A stretch of 64,000 nt of DNA. It comes from Daphnia carinata. Lineage: Eukaryota > Arthropoda > Branchiopoda > Diplostraca > Daphniidae. Within the stretch, counting starts at the first letter, position 1. Every line of letters begins with the position of its first letter. The notes under the pieces are model-generated. The model made no database searches and was not told where the DNA came from. It saw only the letters and a program-made list of their open reading frames with translations. Positions 48,001 to 58,660 of the stretch are shown one piece after another. The translations under genes and the position numbers were made by a program. Location: contig NC_081332.1 of NCBI RefSeq assembly GCF_022539665.2, positions 3,877,884-3,941,883 on the forward strand. Reading direction: 5' to 3'.

Positions 48001-48964
48001 CGTCTGTCGTGGCGATTGGACGAGCTCTGTCGCAGGAAGAGAGCGTTCCGTGGCCGGAAGCGAAATCAACCAAAGTGATTGGTACCATCATCGAAGACAT
48101 TCACGGACCTTTTAGTGACGGCGTTTCGTCCGTCAGTACAATCAGTCCGGATGTCCTTACAGGCAGCGGGATCGTCGCTATTGCCATGTGCATTTTCCTG
48201 GTTCTAGTGACCACAGCCGGTGAGTCAAAATAAAAAAAATAAAAAAAATTCTATTTCGTAGTTACGTACAGTACACGATTCGAAAAGCATAAAATCTTTT
48301 AAGATTTGATGGCGGCGTCAGGTGGCCGCTTGATATAAAAAAAAAAGGGCCTTTTTTTAGGGGCCATATCACGGTATTGCATACACGAATAAGACTAATG
48401 TGAGAGACTATCTTTTTTGTTGTGACGACAGGTGCCAGTGGATATTGGTGGTACCGTCGGCGTTATCTGCTGAACCGTCCCGAAACTCTGAGCGAACGTT
48501 ACGCGCCGTCCGAGACGGGCCTCGGGGCGGGCGACGACATTTTCCGCGTCGGATACGTCCACAGTCCCGAACTTCCGAGGGTAGGTCTTTAAAAAAAAAA
48601 AAAAATAATTTTTTTTTTTTTTTTGTTCTTTCCGCCGTATAATTAATTAGTTACTATTCTTTTACCGCGCCGCCATTGCGGTTATTCAACTTCACAGTTA
48701 CTTACCTTTTCTTTTTTGCAACACATTTTTTTTATTTCCGAGAGTTGATTGGCAGCTATGGAAAACCGTGACGAGTCCCTTAATCTCATTTAAGAAAAGA
48801 ATTCATGACCTACTTTTTCTTTTCTTTTTTTTTTCTCTCTCATCGTGTAGCAGGATAGTTCCGAGGAGATGTATTCACTTGATAACGACTCTTTCCTGAC
48901 GAGCTTGGAAGCCATGACGATACCGACCTACTGGACGGAGACCATCAAACACACTAAACTGTAA
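45091..48964 (+). CDS. Single-pass membrane protein, Ser/Thr-rich ectodomain
   Basis: Four coding exons (45091-45115, 47137-48219, 48432-48580, 48851-48964) give 1371 bp, or 456 residues, in closed phases. The first holds only 25 coding bases; with the second it forms a classic signal peptide (MAFQIIILYSLLLVSA). The ectodomain has charged segments (ERIDALKERHEKS, LEEEHEKGRK), a basic RGRRRWMKR that may be cleaved, then a long Ser/Thr/Pro/Val-rich stretch (about residues 115-290) likely to be O-glycosylated. A membrane segment lies at about 352-369, followed by YWWYRRRYLL and an 87-residue tail ending SLEAMTIPTYWTETIKHTKL. I do not recognise the family. The ordered, aromatic tail suggests a conserved interaction surface. 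The last acceptor is a TAGCAG tandem, so CAG (Gln) may be included or skipped. Confidence 0.82.
45116..47136 (+). other. First intron of the membrane-protein gene
   Basis: A 2.0-kb intron opens with GTAAGT and ends TTTCTCGTTACAG. It contains homopolymers and a run of G near 46830. The frame open across 46970-47200 would need an ATG inside the intron and reads out of frame with the gene, so it is not counted. Confidence 0.6.
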
Positions 48965-49683
48965 AAGTTTTATACATGGTTTACTCTTCTGCGCCTTGGA
49001 GTTCCCTTTGACTGGCCTACAGACGGCATCATGGGAAAGAACGCAAACAAATAATCTTTTTGTTGACCGCATTCGAAAAGCAACAAAATTCCATGCGGCT
49101 TGGCTTATAGGAGCCAAATGATGACTGCGCGGATATACTGCCGGTATTGATTATCATCGAGCGGTGTTATGTGTGTGTGTGCGTGTGAATGTGTGTGTGT
49201 GTGTATAGAGAAAAGCGGGACAGGCACAATTTATACGGTGCCTGCGATAGGGACGCCTGCCCATGTTTTACGTTGATATCGGATGAGTTATGCTGTTACG
49301 CGTACACCACACGTCGGCAGCACTACACTCAATCGGTTATGTAAGTAAAGTAGTTGTATTTAATTAACGCGATTCTATCCGAATTGCAGGCACTCTCCTT
49401 TTCACTACCTTTGGCCTGAAATTTGCTGTATCCTGCCCACACATAATATCGTAGGTAATTAGCCAGGAAATGTATATGCAGTGTATACTTAACTATAGCC
49501 CATTTTACAAAAAAATTTTTACATTCAATTACCTGTGTCTTAAAGTACGTTCGACTGTATAGATTTACGATTCGAGCGAGTCGAAAATGGGCCATTTCTT
49601 CCTAACGATAATACGAGAAAAACTCGTCTTTTATTATTGCCAGGAATTAATGACTGGTTTTCTTTCTCTTGGCTGTTCCGAGT

Positions 49684-49689
49684 AATAAA
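49684..49689 (+). terminator. Polyadenylation signal, membrane-protein gene
   Basis: A canonical AATAAA lies about 0.7 kb after the stop codon at 48964. It is the clearest hexamer before the opposing GLTP transcript ends. Use is inferred. Confidence 0.4.
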
Positions 49690-49903
49690 CTTTTATCTAA
49701 TAGACCTCTGAATAGGAAAGTTTCGGCTGGAAATTCTTTTTATATATATATATACGATATATATATTTACATATAAACATTATATTAACATAATCGCTCA
49801 CCATCCATTCTTGTTTTTATGTACCATTTCCCTCCAACTGTGGTCCCTCGTCTTATTATTGCGCGTCTCCTGATCTCGTTGTGTGCATTATGTTTTGTTC
49901 GTT

Positions 49904-49909
49904 TTTATT
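49904..49909 (-). terminator. GLTP: Polyadenylation signal of GLTP
   Basis: TTTATT on the plus strand is AATAAA for the minus-strand GLTP transcript, about 135 bases after its stop codon. A signal that close is usual in compact genomes. Confidence 0.5.
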
Positions 49910-50044
49910 CTGTTCAGTTTCCTTTGTAATCTGCAATACACATGTACCGCATATCGATAACATAATGCGGAGTGTTTTTATATTTCAAATTACTTCTGAC
50001 GCTTTTCAGGAACATTACGATCAGGCATGATGTCATTACACAAC

Positions 50045-50980
50045 CTAAACTTTGACCTCAGCGTCCAAATTGTACTGTGAATACAACTGATTAATTATGG
50101 CAACGTTTTTCTTTAGATTCACAAGTACTTCTTCCATTTGCGCTAGTATGGTAGGCTCCATGTCCGTCTCTCCAAGAGCTAAACTGGCTAGGAGATCTCG
50201 CCTCGACGGGCATGCTCGAGATACAAGCTGCCGTGTGGTATGCAAACGACACGACATTTAGAAAGGAAAACTGTAGTTCATTTATCTAGACTTACATAAA
50301 AAATCTGTTGCACCATCCAACCATGATACTTTTCCAATGTTTTTTCATATGCTTGAAGACAAAGAGGTCTCAGATCCTCGTTAGCTGAGCCATTTTTCGT
50401 ATCACACACAATGCCATCGATGAAGAGCATGGTGAACTCAAGTGCACTGCAGGGAAGAAAGATTTACTAGATCGACCAAAGGGCACTTCACAGAACAACA
50501 GACATTCTTCATACCGTTTCAACCAAAGAAGTGCATCAATGGAAATCGACCGAGTAGCACCAGCCTCCATCAAAATGATATCATTTACGTAGACTACTTT
50601 TCCTGGATTCTCCTCTATAAACTGTGTGAGTTTCTATTACACAAAATGTTTTCATAAGAACACAGGATGGAAAACAAAAAAACTTTATCAAGCAACTAAA
50701 AAATCTGGTAAAATTATACTAGCAATTTTACATACTTTAACATTTCCTGATATGTCTGATTGAACAGGAGTAAAGATGGTTCCAAGCATCCCTATAGTAA
50801 GAAAATATATGGCATTAAGAACAGTCCCATTTTTAAAAAAAAATTTAAAAAACCAAAAAACTGGGCGAGGTGGTTTGATGCCGATAAAAATTCATTTGCC
50901 CTGATTTTTTCGTCCAAGGTGGGCTCAGGAAATGGCGAATGGGCTTTGGTAAAGAACGTTTCCTTGTCTGCATTAGTCAT
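50045..50980 (-). CDS. GLTP: Glycolipid transfer protein (GLTP)
   Basis: This cytosolic all-helical protein moves glycosphingolipids between membranes. Minus-strand exons are 50854-50980, 50736-50791, 50515-50621, 50296-50446 and 50045-50227. They total 624 bp, or 207 residues, against 209 in human GLTP. The glycolipid headgroup site is intact: SDISGNVK supplies the Asp, Asn and Lys; LLWLKR the Trp; and KYHGWMVQQIF the His. The C-terminus YSQYNLDAEVKV matches the family end. Introns are about 55-115 bp. The first donor reads G|GTTTTT, a poor match, but it is the only in-phase junction giving the expected FFxxLGTIFTP spacing. The start is the only ATG upstream of the conserved region. It is convergent with the upstream membrane-protein gene and divergent from the zinc-finger gene. 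Confidence 0.95.
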
Positions 50981-52285
50981 TGTAATTTCCGTAAATAAGA
51001 CTATGCGCTGAGTTTTCCTTTAGAACTACCTTTTACGATAGATAGTGCCCATCGATAAGCTTAATGACTATGTAAATATCAACTGTCAGCCCAAGCAAAG
51101 TTTATTTTTCGTAATAAGCTACTAAAAGAGTATAGATGCTGCCCTAATACTCTAATTTGATACGTAAGAAACAAGCACAACTTTGCGACCAAAAAAACAA
51201 TTTAACCCGTCTTATTTTTGTAATTACGAAGATGGTTTTTAGTTACAACATCCTACAATTCACATCAATTACAACAAAATGTTTGTAAAACAAAAAAATG
51301 TACAAATATGGCTTTACACAAGTAACATCAAAATTATTTCTTGACCGGCTCAGCGCTGTAAAAGATCTCAAGTTCTTAACGACGAATTGCCGATAAATCA
51401 ACGGAGATCTCCTCGCTGAACCGTAACTGCGTAAATTAGGAGAGAAAAAGTAATGTGACGTGAAAAAGCAACTACCTAAGACGAATCGATTCATTCGCTA
51501 TATCACTTTGAAATCAGTTTGTTTCAGCCTCCAATTTCGTGGCGGTAAATGTCATCATTGCTTTACTTCCGCTTTGTGAAGGCGGGAAAAAATATATGTA
51601 TTTATGGTAAGGGTGTTGTAGCAACCAAGCAGTAAATGTGCTAAACGAATCGTTCCTGTTGTGTCATCCAAACGACTAGGCGAATTATTTCTGCTTTAGG
51701 TTATTTTAGTGAAATTCTTCTTTTCCCTTTTCGGTTATTAATGTCGTTTAGTGAACTAGAAAATGTTCGATGGTACATTATTCTTCGAAGTCGTGTGAAT
51801 AACAATGAATGTTAACAAGGGTTTCTCAGAGGCAATTATTAGTTTCACATCTGCCTCTAGGGGGCTTTCCCTGTTTTTTTGACGATTTGTCCGCCATCTT
51901 TGAGTCAAAATTTCCATGTCGTGTCCCTATCCCCCACATAGCGACTCGCAACGCAACGCGAACAGTGACGCCAGCCTTTAGTCACCGACTGAACATTATT
52001 AATTCGAACAGAAAATCTCGATTCTGCGTCTGTCTATCACCTGTGATCCAAACCGTGTACTAAAAGCAATGCCGATTCTCACTTTATTTTGAACTCAACA
52101 TTATAAATAAGAACGTGTTGATACATTTACTTGAAAGTCGCTTTCGGTTCAGTAAATTTGACACTTCGTAAAAGTTCTATAAGCAAAAATGAAGAATACG
52201 ATGTCAATATTTATGTGACATTGGCTTTGTTTCAGATGGTCATCATGGCTATATGAATCAATGAAACAAAACTTTGTGGTGCAGT
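50981..52285. other. Divergent promoter region of GLTP and the zinc-finger gene
   Basis: This 1.3-kb AT-rich spacer lies between two divergent starts. Before the plus-strand gene a TTTCAG acceptor at about 52234 suggests a spliced untranslated leader. A three-codon upstream frame (ATG AAT CAA TGA, 52251-52262) precedes the main ATG at 52286. A TATCGATG (DRE-like) site on the minus strand lies near 51049-51056. No other gene is visible. Confidence 0.5.
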
Positions 52286-55200
52286 ATGGAACAAGCTGTC
52301 ATTGCAGAACCTGAAGTTGTAGAGAACAACTCAGAGGTTGAAACTAACCAGCTACCAGATGTTGTGCAGTCTAACACCTTGCAATCTGATGAAATATTAG
52401 TGCCAAATGTCAGCAGTGATGTTGCGTCAACTGGTGATGTTAGTATGGCTGCCACCGATGAAAACCTATCTGAAAATACACCCAACGAAGAAAGAGAAGG
52501 TTGTAGTCAAGGTGCTGATTTAGATCAAGTTTCTAGCTCAACAGAAACATCTGCTGGGCAATGCAGAGATGTTCTGCCTTCAGTAAACCATCAAATGGGT
52601 GTCATTCCAAATATGGAACCATACCTGGAAGATGGCTCTTTAGATGGAACATCCAAAGAAGTTCAAGACCCAACATCAACTAATGGAAACCTATCAACTG
52701 AAGATACCTCAAACCCGGAACCCATGTTGAACCATTTTGTTTCAACAGAGCCAGAGATACACACCCCACAAGCAAATGGGGAAGAACAGTTGAATTTGGT
52801 TTCTGAAACTTGTCATACAGAAGAGCAGCCTGGAGAAGTTGTCCTTTCTGAGGCTATTGAAGAAACTCCTAATGCCACAGTGGAAAGCGATCAAGTGGCT
52901 AGCTGTAGTGATCAGCTCATTGAAGAATCAACAACAGCAGTATGTGGTGGTACAGCTTCTATAGCAAATTCTGAACATTGTCAGACAGAAACAATACCAA
53001 TAACCAGTGAAGAGGTTGTGCCCGAAGACGAAAACGTCTATCCACAATCGGGAACTGCCAATGTTGAACCTGTTATGGAAGAAGCGGAACAGATATGCCA
53101 ATTTGAAAGTCTTCAAGGAAACGCAAGCCATTTTGCTGCAGATAACACCTGTGTGGAAGGTGATATCGCTAGCGCAGACCAAACCCTAGTGACGTCGTTG
53201 ACCACAGCGGACATGGCATCCCATTCTGAAGTATCCGAAAGTGGTGCAGTTTTTACAACATCCAATGAAGCAAGCAACGAAACGGAGCAAGATCAGAATG
53301 GCCCCGAATCTGCATACGAGCTGGTAGAAACAAACGAACCAGTGGGAGAAACAGCCGTCTTTAGAAATGATTTCGCCGATTCCAGCACGCTGGAAATGGA
53401 AGAAAGTGGATTGGGGGCTACGGAACCCGATGATTCGATGATTCCACAAGATTTGCAGAGCATGCCTTATCAAGAACCAACCGAATCTTCCCCAATTGAC
53501 GAGGCAGGACATCAGGACAATGGAAGAACTACCGAAACTGAAACTGTCGATTCGAGCGTGGATGTCCAGCCGCAAACTGGCCATATACCGGAGGAAGGCA
53601 CTCTCGACGCTGAAGAATACCAAAGAGAATGCGCTGAGAGCGAACCCATTGTCGACGCAAATCTTGGAATTGACCAGGTTGATAGTGGTACCATACAAAG
53701 TGATTTTGTTGATGATGGAGTCGCGGAATCCGGTTTAGCTGATGAAGAAGCCATGGAAACTGGTCAAATCCTCAGCGGTACAGCAGATAATGATTTCGTA
53801 ATTGTTGCAGCTGACCCTGTCAATGCAGAACCCGGTGAATCTGCTGGTAGCCAAAGTATTATCCCTGACAATGCTGTAGCAACAACAGAAGGGGAAGTAA
53901 GTTATGACGATCCAGTTGGAAGCGGAACCATTGAGGAAGAAGCTAACGATGCACAATCCGTTGAAACACACTTAATAGCATCGCATAACATGGAAACTCA
54001 ACTCGTTGAGAACATTGAGCCTCAGACGGTCGATGAAGGAGTTGATTCTAGTTACTATATGAATTCAGCTGACATTGAACAGCAAGATGGGACTATCGCC
54101 GAAGGGGTGGATGCATCGACAGACATCGACAACCCGACATCTTCCCACCTGGATCAACAGTTTGAGAATAACGAAGTGGATAATCAGGAATTGATCAACA
54201 TGGATACGAACTTGTCTAACCCAACGGCTGTCTGCGAAGCTGATAGTTCTGCCGCCGGAATGGAAGATTCTGCGTACGAGACGCAACAAATGGTTGATAC
54301 GCAGAACGTTTATGTAATGGAAGATGACGGCCGGCTGACTCTTAATTCCGTCGAGCCATCCAATTCTATGAATAATTATCACAATCCGGAGAATGCCATG
54401 CTAGTAGAGATGGCTCCACTTTCTACAGATGGATCTTACGTCGACTCTCAGGTATGTATAATTATGTCTTATCGTATGATGCTGAGCTATTCATTCAACG
54501 ATTTTAATTATCGAACAGGTAAGTTACGTAGATGCCGGACAAGAAGGGATGATTACAGATGCACAAGCTGCTGAGCTTTTAATGCGAGTCAGTGAACAGA
54601 GACCCATGTCTCTCCAGTCACTTCAACAAGATTCTGCGTCGTCTTCCGGCCCCTACGTCCAAGTTCAACTTGCCCAAACTGTGGAAGGAATTACTCATCT
54701 TGTCGAAGTTCCTGTTTCTGCTCTTGCCGGTTATTGCTTGCCATCGTCACTTGTCTACTCAACGTCAGGTGGAGGCACTTCGACGAGTGGGGGCTCGGAG
54801 ATGACCTGGGTCCAAATGCACGACAATTCTCCTGGCAATATTGATCAGCATCACCTCCGAACGGAGAACAAGTTCTCGGATATTGTTTCTGCATCCATTG
54901 AAGCAATCGGTTTCCCAGAGTCTTCCACCCCAGGGGCAAACATTCTATCTCAAGCAGAACAGATCTTGATTGCCTCGGAGAATGCCGCTCAAGAATCTGC
55001 AGCGGCAGCAGCAGCGTCAAGCAATTTTGAATTTGATGAAAGTTCTAATTCTTCCATTACGTTAATGAATGACAAAGCCACCACTTCTTACCCAAGACCA
55101 AAGAGGGAAAGCATTGAATCAAGAATCCATAAATTGCTCCGAGGTGCCAGTGCTCCAGGTCTAGAAGTTGTTGATGAACCTATGCATTTGCCAGGAAAGG

Positions 55201-57632
55201 CGTCACCCAGGAACGTCAAACCTGGTCCCGTACAACCGGCGAAGCCTACTGTGTCGTCTGCTGCTTCCACAGCAGCCACAGTAACGTTGAGCTTGAGTCC
55301 AAATCAAACCAAAAGACCTGGTCGACTGGTTACAGCCACCACTTCAATGGGGCGTACCGTTACGATTCCTACAGTTTTCACTGCGACAAATCAATCAGCA
55401 AATAAGCCCCCTGTGTCTGCATTACCACCTGGGAGTGTCGACTATTTCATGCCTCGAGGAGTCAGTAAACGCAAAGCACAAACCTTTAAAGCTTCCAAAG
55501 TTAACGCTTCCAATCCGAATTCCATCGATGTGGAACCGGCGCCACCTGAAGAGACGCAGGTAATACGATGTCTTTCATTTTTAATTTCGTGAAAACTGTA
55601 AAATTTATTGGGATAGGTTAAACTGGCAATGGGAGGTGACACGGTAGAAGATGACGATCTGCATAAGGATGATGACGATTTCAATCGAGCCGTTCTATTA
55701 CAAGCCCGGCAACGCCTACAGTCAGAACAAGGCACGAATTATAGGTTTGCAGGTCGTTCATCCTCTTCAGTCCATCTCTCATTACCGGCAGGAGCGGCGA
55801 AGGGAGACGAAGAAGATGTTACTCCTGCAAAGAGAGTTCGGCTATCCTTTCCCCCTGAAAAATACGCCAATTTAGAGAGCATCAGTTCATCGTACATGGC
55901 CGAACTTCAAACCCCCAAATTGACTTACACGTACTATAAATAATTAATCAATGCCTAGTCAAGTCTTTAAACAAAATCTTTTGAATTTTTCCTAAGGATT
56001 CCTCGAACTCGGCAAGTTCGACCGAAAATCATGAAGGAGGCAGTTAGTATTGACAATGCGCCTAAACCAGAAAAAGAAATAACTGTTCGTCTGCCATGGA
56101 TGGATGAAGAAGAAGACCTGAAACGAAAACGCACGCCTCCACGCATCATCCGCCAAACGGTTGCGGCGGAACCGAAACCCAAAGAAGTTGATTTATCAGC
56201 GTACGACCTAGACCCAGACACGGAACAGTCTGATCAAGTGATCGTTATCGGACTGGATGAAACCGGTCAGCAACCATCTGAAGAACAGCTGACGGCCATT
56301 ATTCAGGTACATTTTTCTTTCAGAAATTGCTATCGCTTTAACAACAACTCATATTACTCTTTTTTTGCGCAGGCGGCGATGACCAAACGTGAAAATATGG
56401 GCTCAGATCGGCCGGCTTCTTCTCAATCAACGCACCGGTCATCAAATAGTTCCGTAGCGAGTAGCAATATTCACAAAACCTACGCTATGAAGCGTAAAGC
56501 AGAAGAAGAGAACGGTGTTGAAACTGAGGAAAATGGTGTCCGACTCAAGGTATTTCTTATTCTAGTTCTTTCTTAATAAATAAGTGAAATAAAATGTTAT
56601 CGGATGCAGGTCATTCGGACGTATGACCGTGGTCTTGGCGCACCGCGTAAGAGGCCGCCTCGTTCAAAGAAGCTTTCAACGTACCTTGAAATCTTCGAAT
56701 TCGAAGAAGATGAGGAGGAAGAAGAAGATGAAGAGGAAGTAGATGATCTGGAACGTTTCTCACAGGCCCTGGTCGATGAGGAAAATGCCATAAGAGAAAA
56801 GGAAAAGACGGTCTATTCAAAAAAGCCAAATATGTCACCATCTAATAACATCGATGCTTCAACCTCGGCTTTCTCTCGTGGTCGAGGAAGAGGCAGAGGT
56901 CGTGCCATAAGCCATGGTAGTTCACTGCGCCAAATGCAGGATGGGCCCGGCACCGCTGTCTCTCCGACAATTAGAGGAGCGCGTTCACGAGGAAGACCGC
57001 CCCGTGGGTCAAAGATTTCCTTACGTAAAGGAACAGATTCTACAGATAACAATGACGCCACTAAAGAGGCATCCTCGGAAGATGATTATGGCGCCTTCGA
57101 GGACGACGATGATGATTACAAGCCTAGAGGACGTGGCCGTGGTCGAGGCAGAGGTCAGAGCCGTGGAAGACGGTAATAAATAAGTTTCATTATCTATGCG
57201 CAGTTAGAGATATGCCTGGAAGAAATTCTTATGATAATTGGTTTCGAAATATTTCCAGGGGTCGGCCTCGATCGGTATCGAAAGAAGAACCGATTGACGC
57301 TCAAGACGAAGAAGAGGAAGAAGAGGAAGCTATGGTTCCTGGCATGCCTTCCAAACCTTGTCCGCTGTGTGAAGAACGGTTTACCACCCGGGAGGGATTC
57401 CTGGAGCACATTGTTATTCATTCAAGTAAAGTTATCTCGATGAGGCTATTCTGTATATGTCTATATCTTTTGCTTTTAAATGTCAGGTGCCAAGTGTTTG
57501 ATGGAACTTTGCGAATGGACGAATCCAATTGCAAAGGAGAAGACGCGCATGAATCGGGAACAGTTGAAGCAACACATGTTGAATGCCCACACCGAGTCCA
57601 TCCCGACAGCTCGCACCGCTGCCGCTCACTGA
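52286..57632 (+). CDS. Large acidic protein with AT-hook, RG-rich and C2H2 segments
   Basis: Eight exons (52286-54451, 54519-55559, 55617-55930, 55997-56306, 56373-56549, 56610-57172, 57259-57425, 57487-57632) give 4884 bp, or 1627 residues. The first exon alone encodes 722 residues, very rich in Glu, Asp, Ser, Thr and Gln and almost free of Lys and Arg. The second carries conserved-looking pieces (MITDAQAAELLMRVSEQ, HLVEVPVSALAGY). Later exons are basic or mixed: acidic [24 protein letters not shown]-hook-like SRGRPPRG and RGRPRS, and an RG-repeat tail. At the C-terminus are a good C2H2 finger (CPLCEERFTTREGFLEHIVIH) and a second with Cys-x4-Cys and His-x4-His. This suggests a nuclear chromatin or transcription factor with an acidic activation region (inference). 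I do not recognise the orthologue. The donor after 55930 (GTACTA) is weak. Confidence 0.85.
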
Positions 57633-58660
57633 AAAGAGTGGTGTGCAATTTGTACAAAATGAGCCAACTTTTAGTTCTCATCCATGCAAGCCATACCGCC
57701 TTTTTCCTGCTACTCTTTATAGGGAGGTATATCGTAATCTCTCATTCTTCAGTGTAGCTATCTCTAATTTTGTTTTCAGGTTTGAGTTTGTTTCCCTTTT
57801 GTTTGGTGACGTGGATAATTATTATTTTTCTTCTGACCCTTCTCCTCACATGAAGCGCAATCAATTTTATGAGGTTGAAACAGTTACTACTAATACACAC
57901 CCAAGTCAAATGAAGAAACCAGAGGTAAATAGAAGTTCGTAAGATTTCGGATCGGGTTGTCAGTGCAAGAAAATATTCAGCAGGTATTTGTCTAATCAAA
58001 TTTTTTGTTTAAACAGTCTAGTGTGTATAGTCCACATTTTACATTCCTTTTTTTGTTTCCTAAAAGTAAAATAACCCACACGTTTCAGTAGAGGGGAAAA
58101 TCAGACGTAACCGAAAAGAAAGCGCAGAAAAAGAAAAAGGGCGTATTGCATCAAAGTCAAACGGATTGGTTTGACGCATACGCAATAGAGTTGGGAAAGA
58201 GAAAGAAGAGTGACTAGCCCAAACAGCTACATTGCTTACTCTTTTCCCCCACACTAGTTCGATTTCTACTCAAAAGAAACATCCACCAGACAGAAAGACG
58301 AGAGAAAGGGGAGAAGAATACAAAGGCTTTTTGCCTTCTGATCCGTCGTCACGCCCTTCCACATTATAAACGATAAAAATCTTCATTTTCTCTAAATATA
58401 GAATTCGTCTTGACGAGCGACGGAAAGGTATTAATTACAACAACAGGGGAACAACGTGAAAGACAAGAGAGTCCAGTTAGCCACAAGAAGGAGAAAGAAA
58501 AAAAAACTGATTTGGTCTCGCAGCCACCCGAGACAAGATATCACAGCTGACCGAAACACACACACACACACAATGTTGCAGACAAATTTTTGCATGACAT
58601 AATTGCGATAGATTTTTTTTTCTTTTTTTTGTAGGAGACAATATTTCTCGAAGTATTATT
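57633..58660. other. Convergent 3' region of the zinc-finger gene and atossa
   Basis: This is the 3' flank shared by two converging genes. No canonical AATAAA or TTTATT was found close to either stop. A CA tract lies at about 58556-58571. The plus-strand frame 57583-57942 continues in other frames past the stop and is not considered coding. Confidence 0.5.

Larger units (their letters stand above)
48965..50044. other. Convergent 3' region of the membrane protein and GLTP
   Basis: Two genes converge here. AATAAA on the plus strand at 49684-49689 can serve the membrane-protein gene. TTTATT at 49904-49909 (AATAAA on the minus strand) can serve GLTP. An AT-repeat lies at about 49741-49753 and a TATCGATA (DREF-type) octamer at 49952-49959. 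No gene is seen in the interval. Confidence 0.55.
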
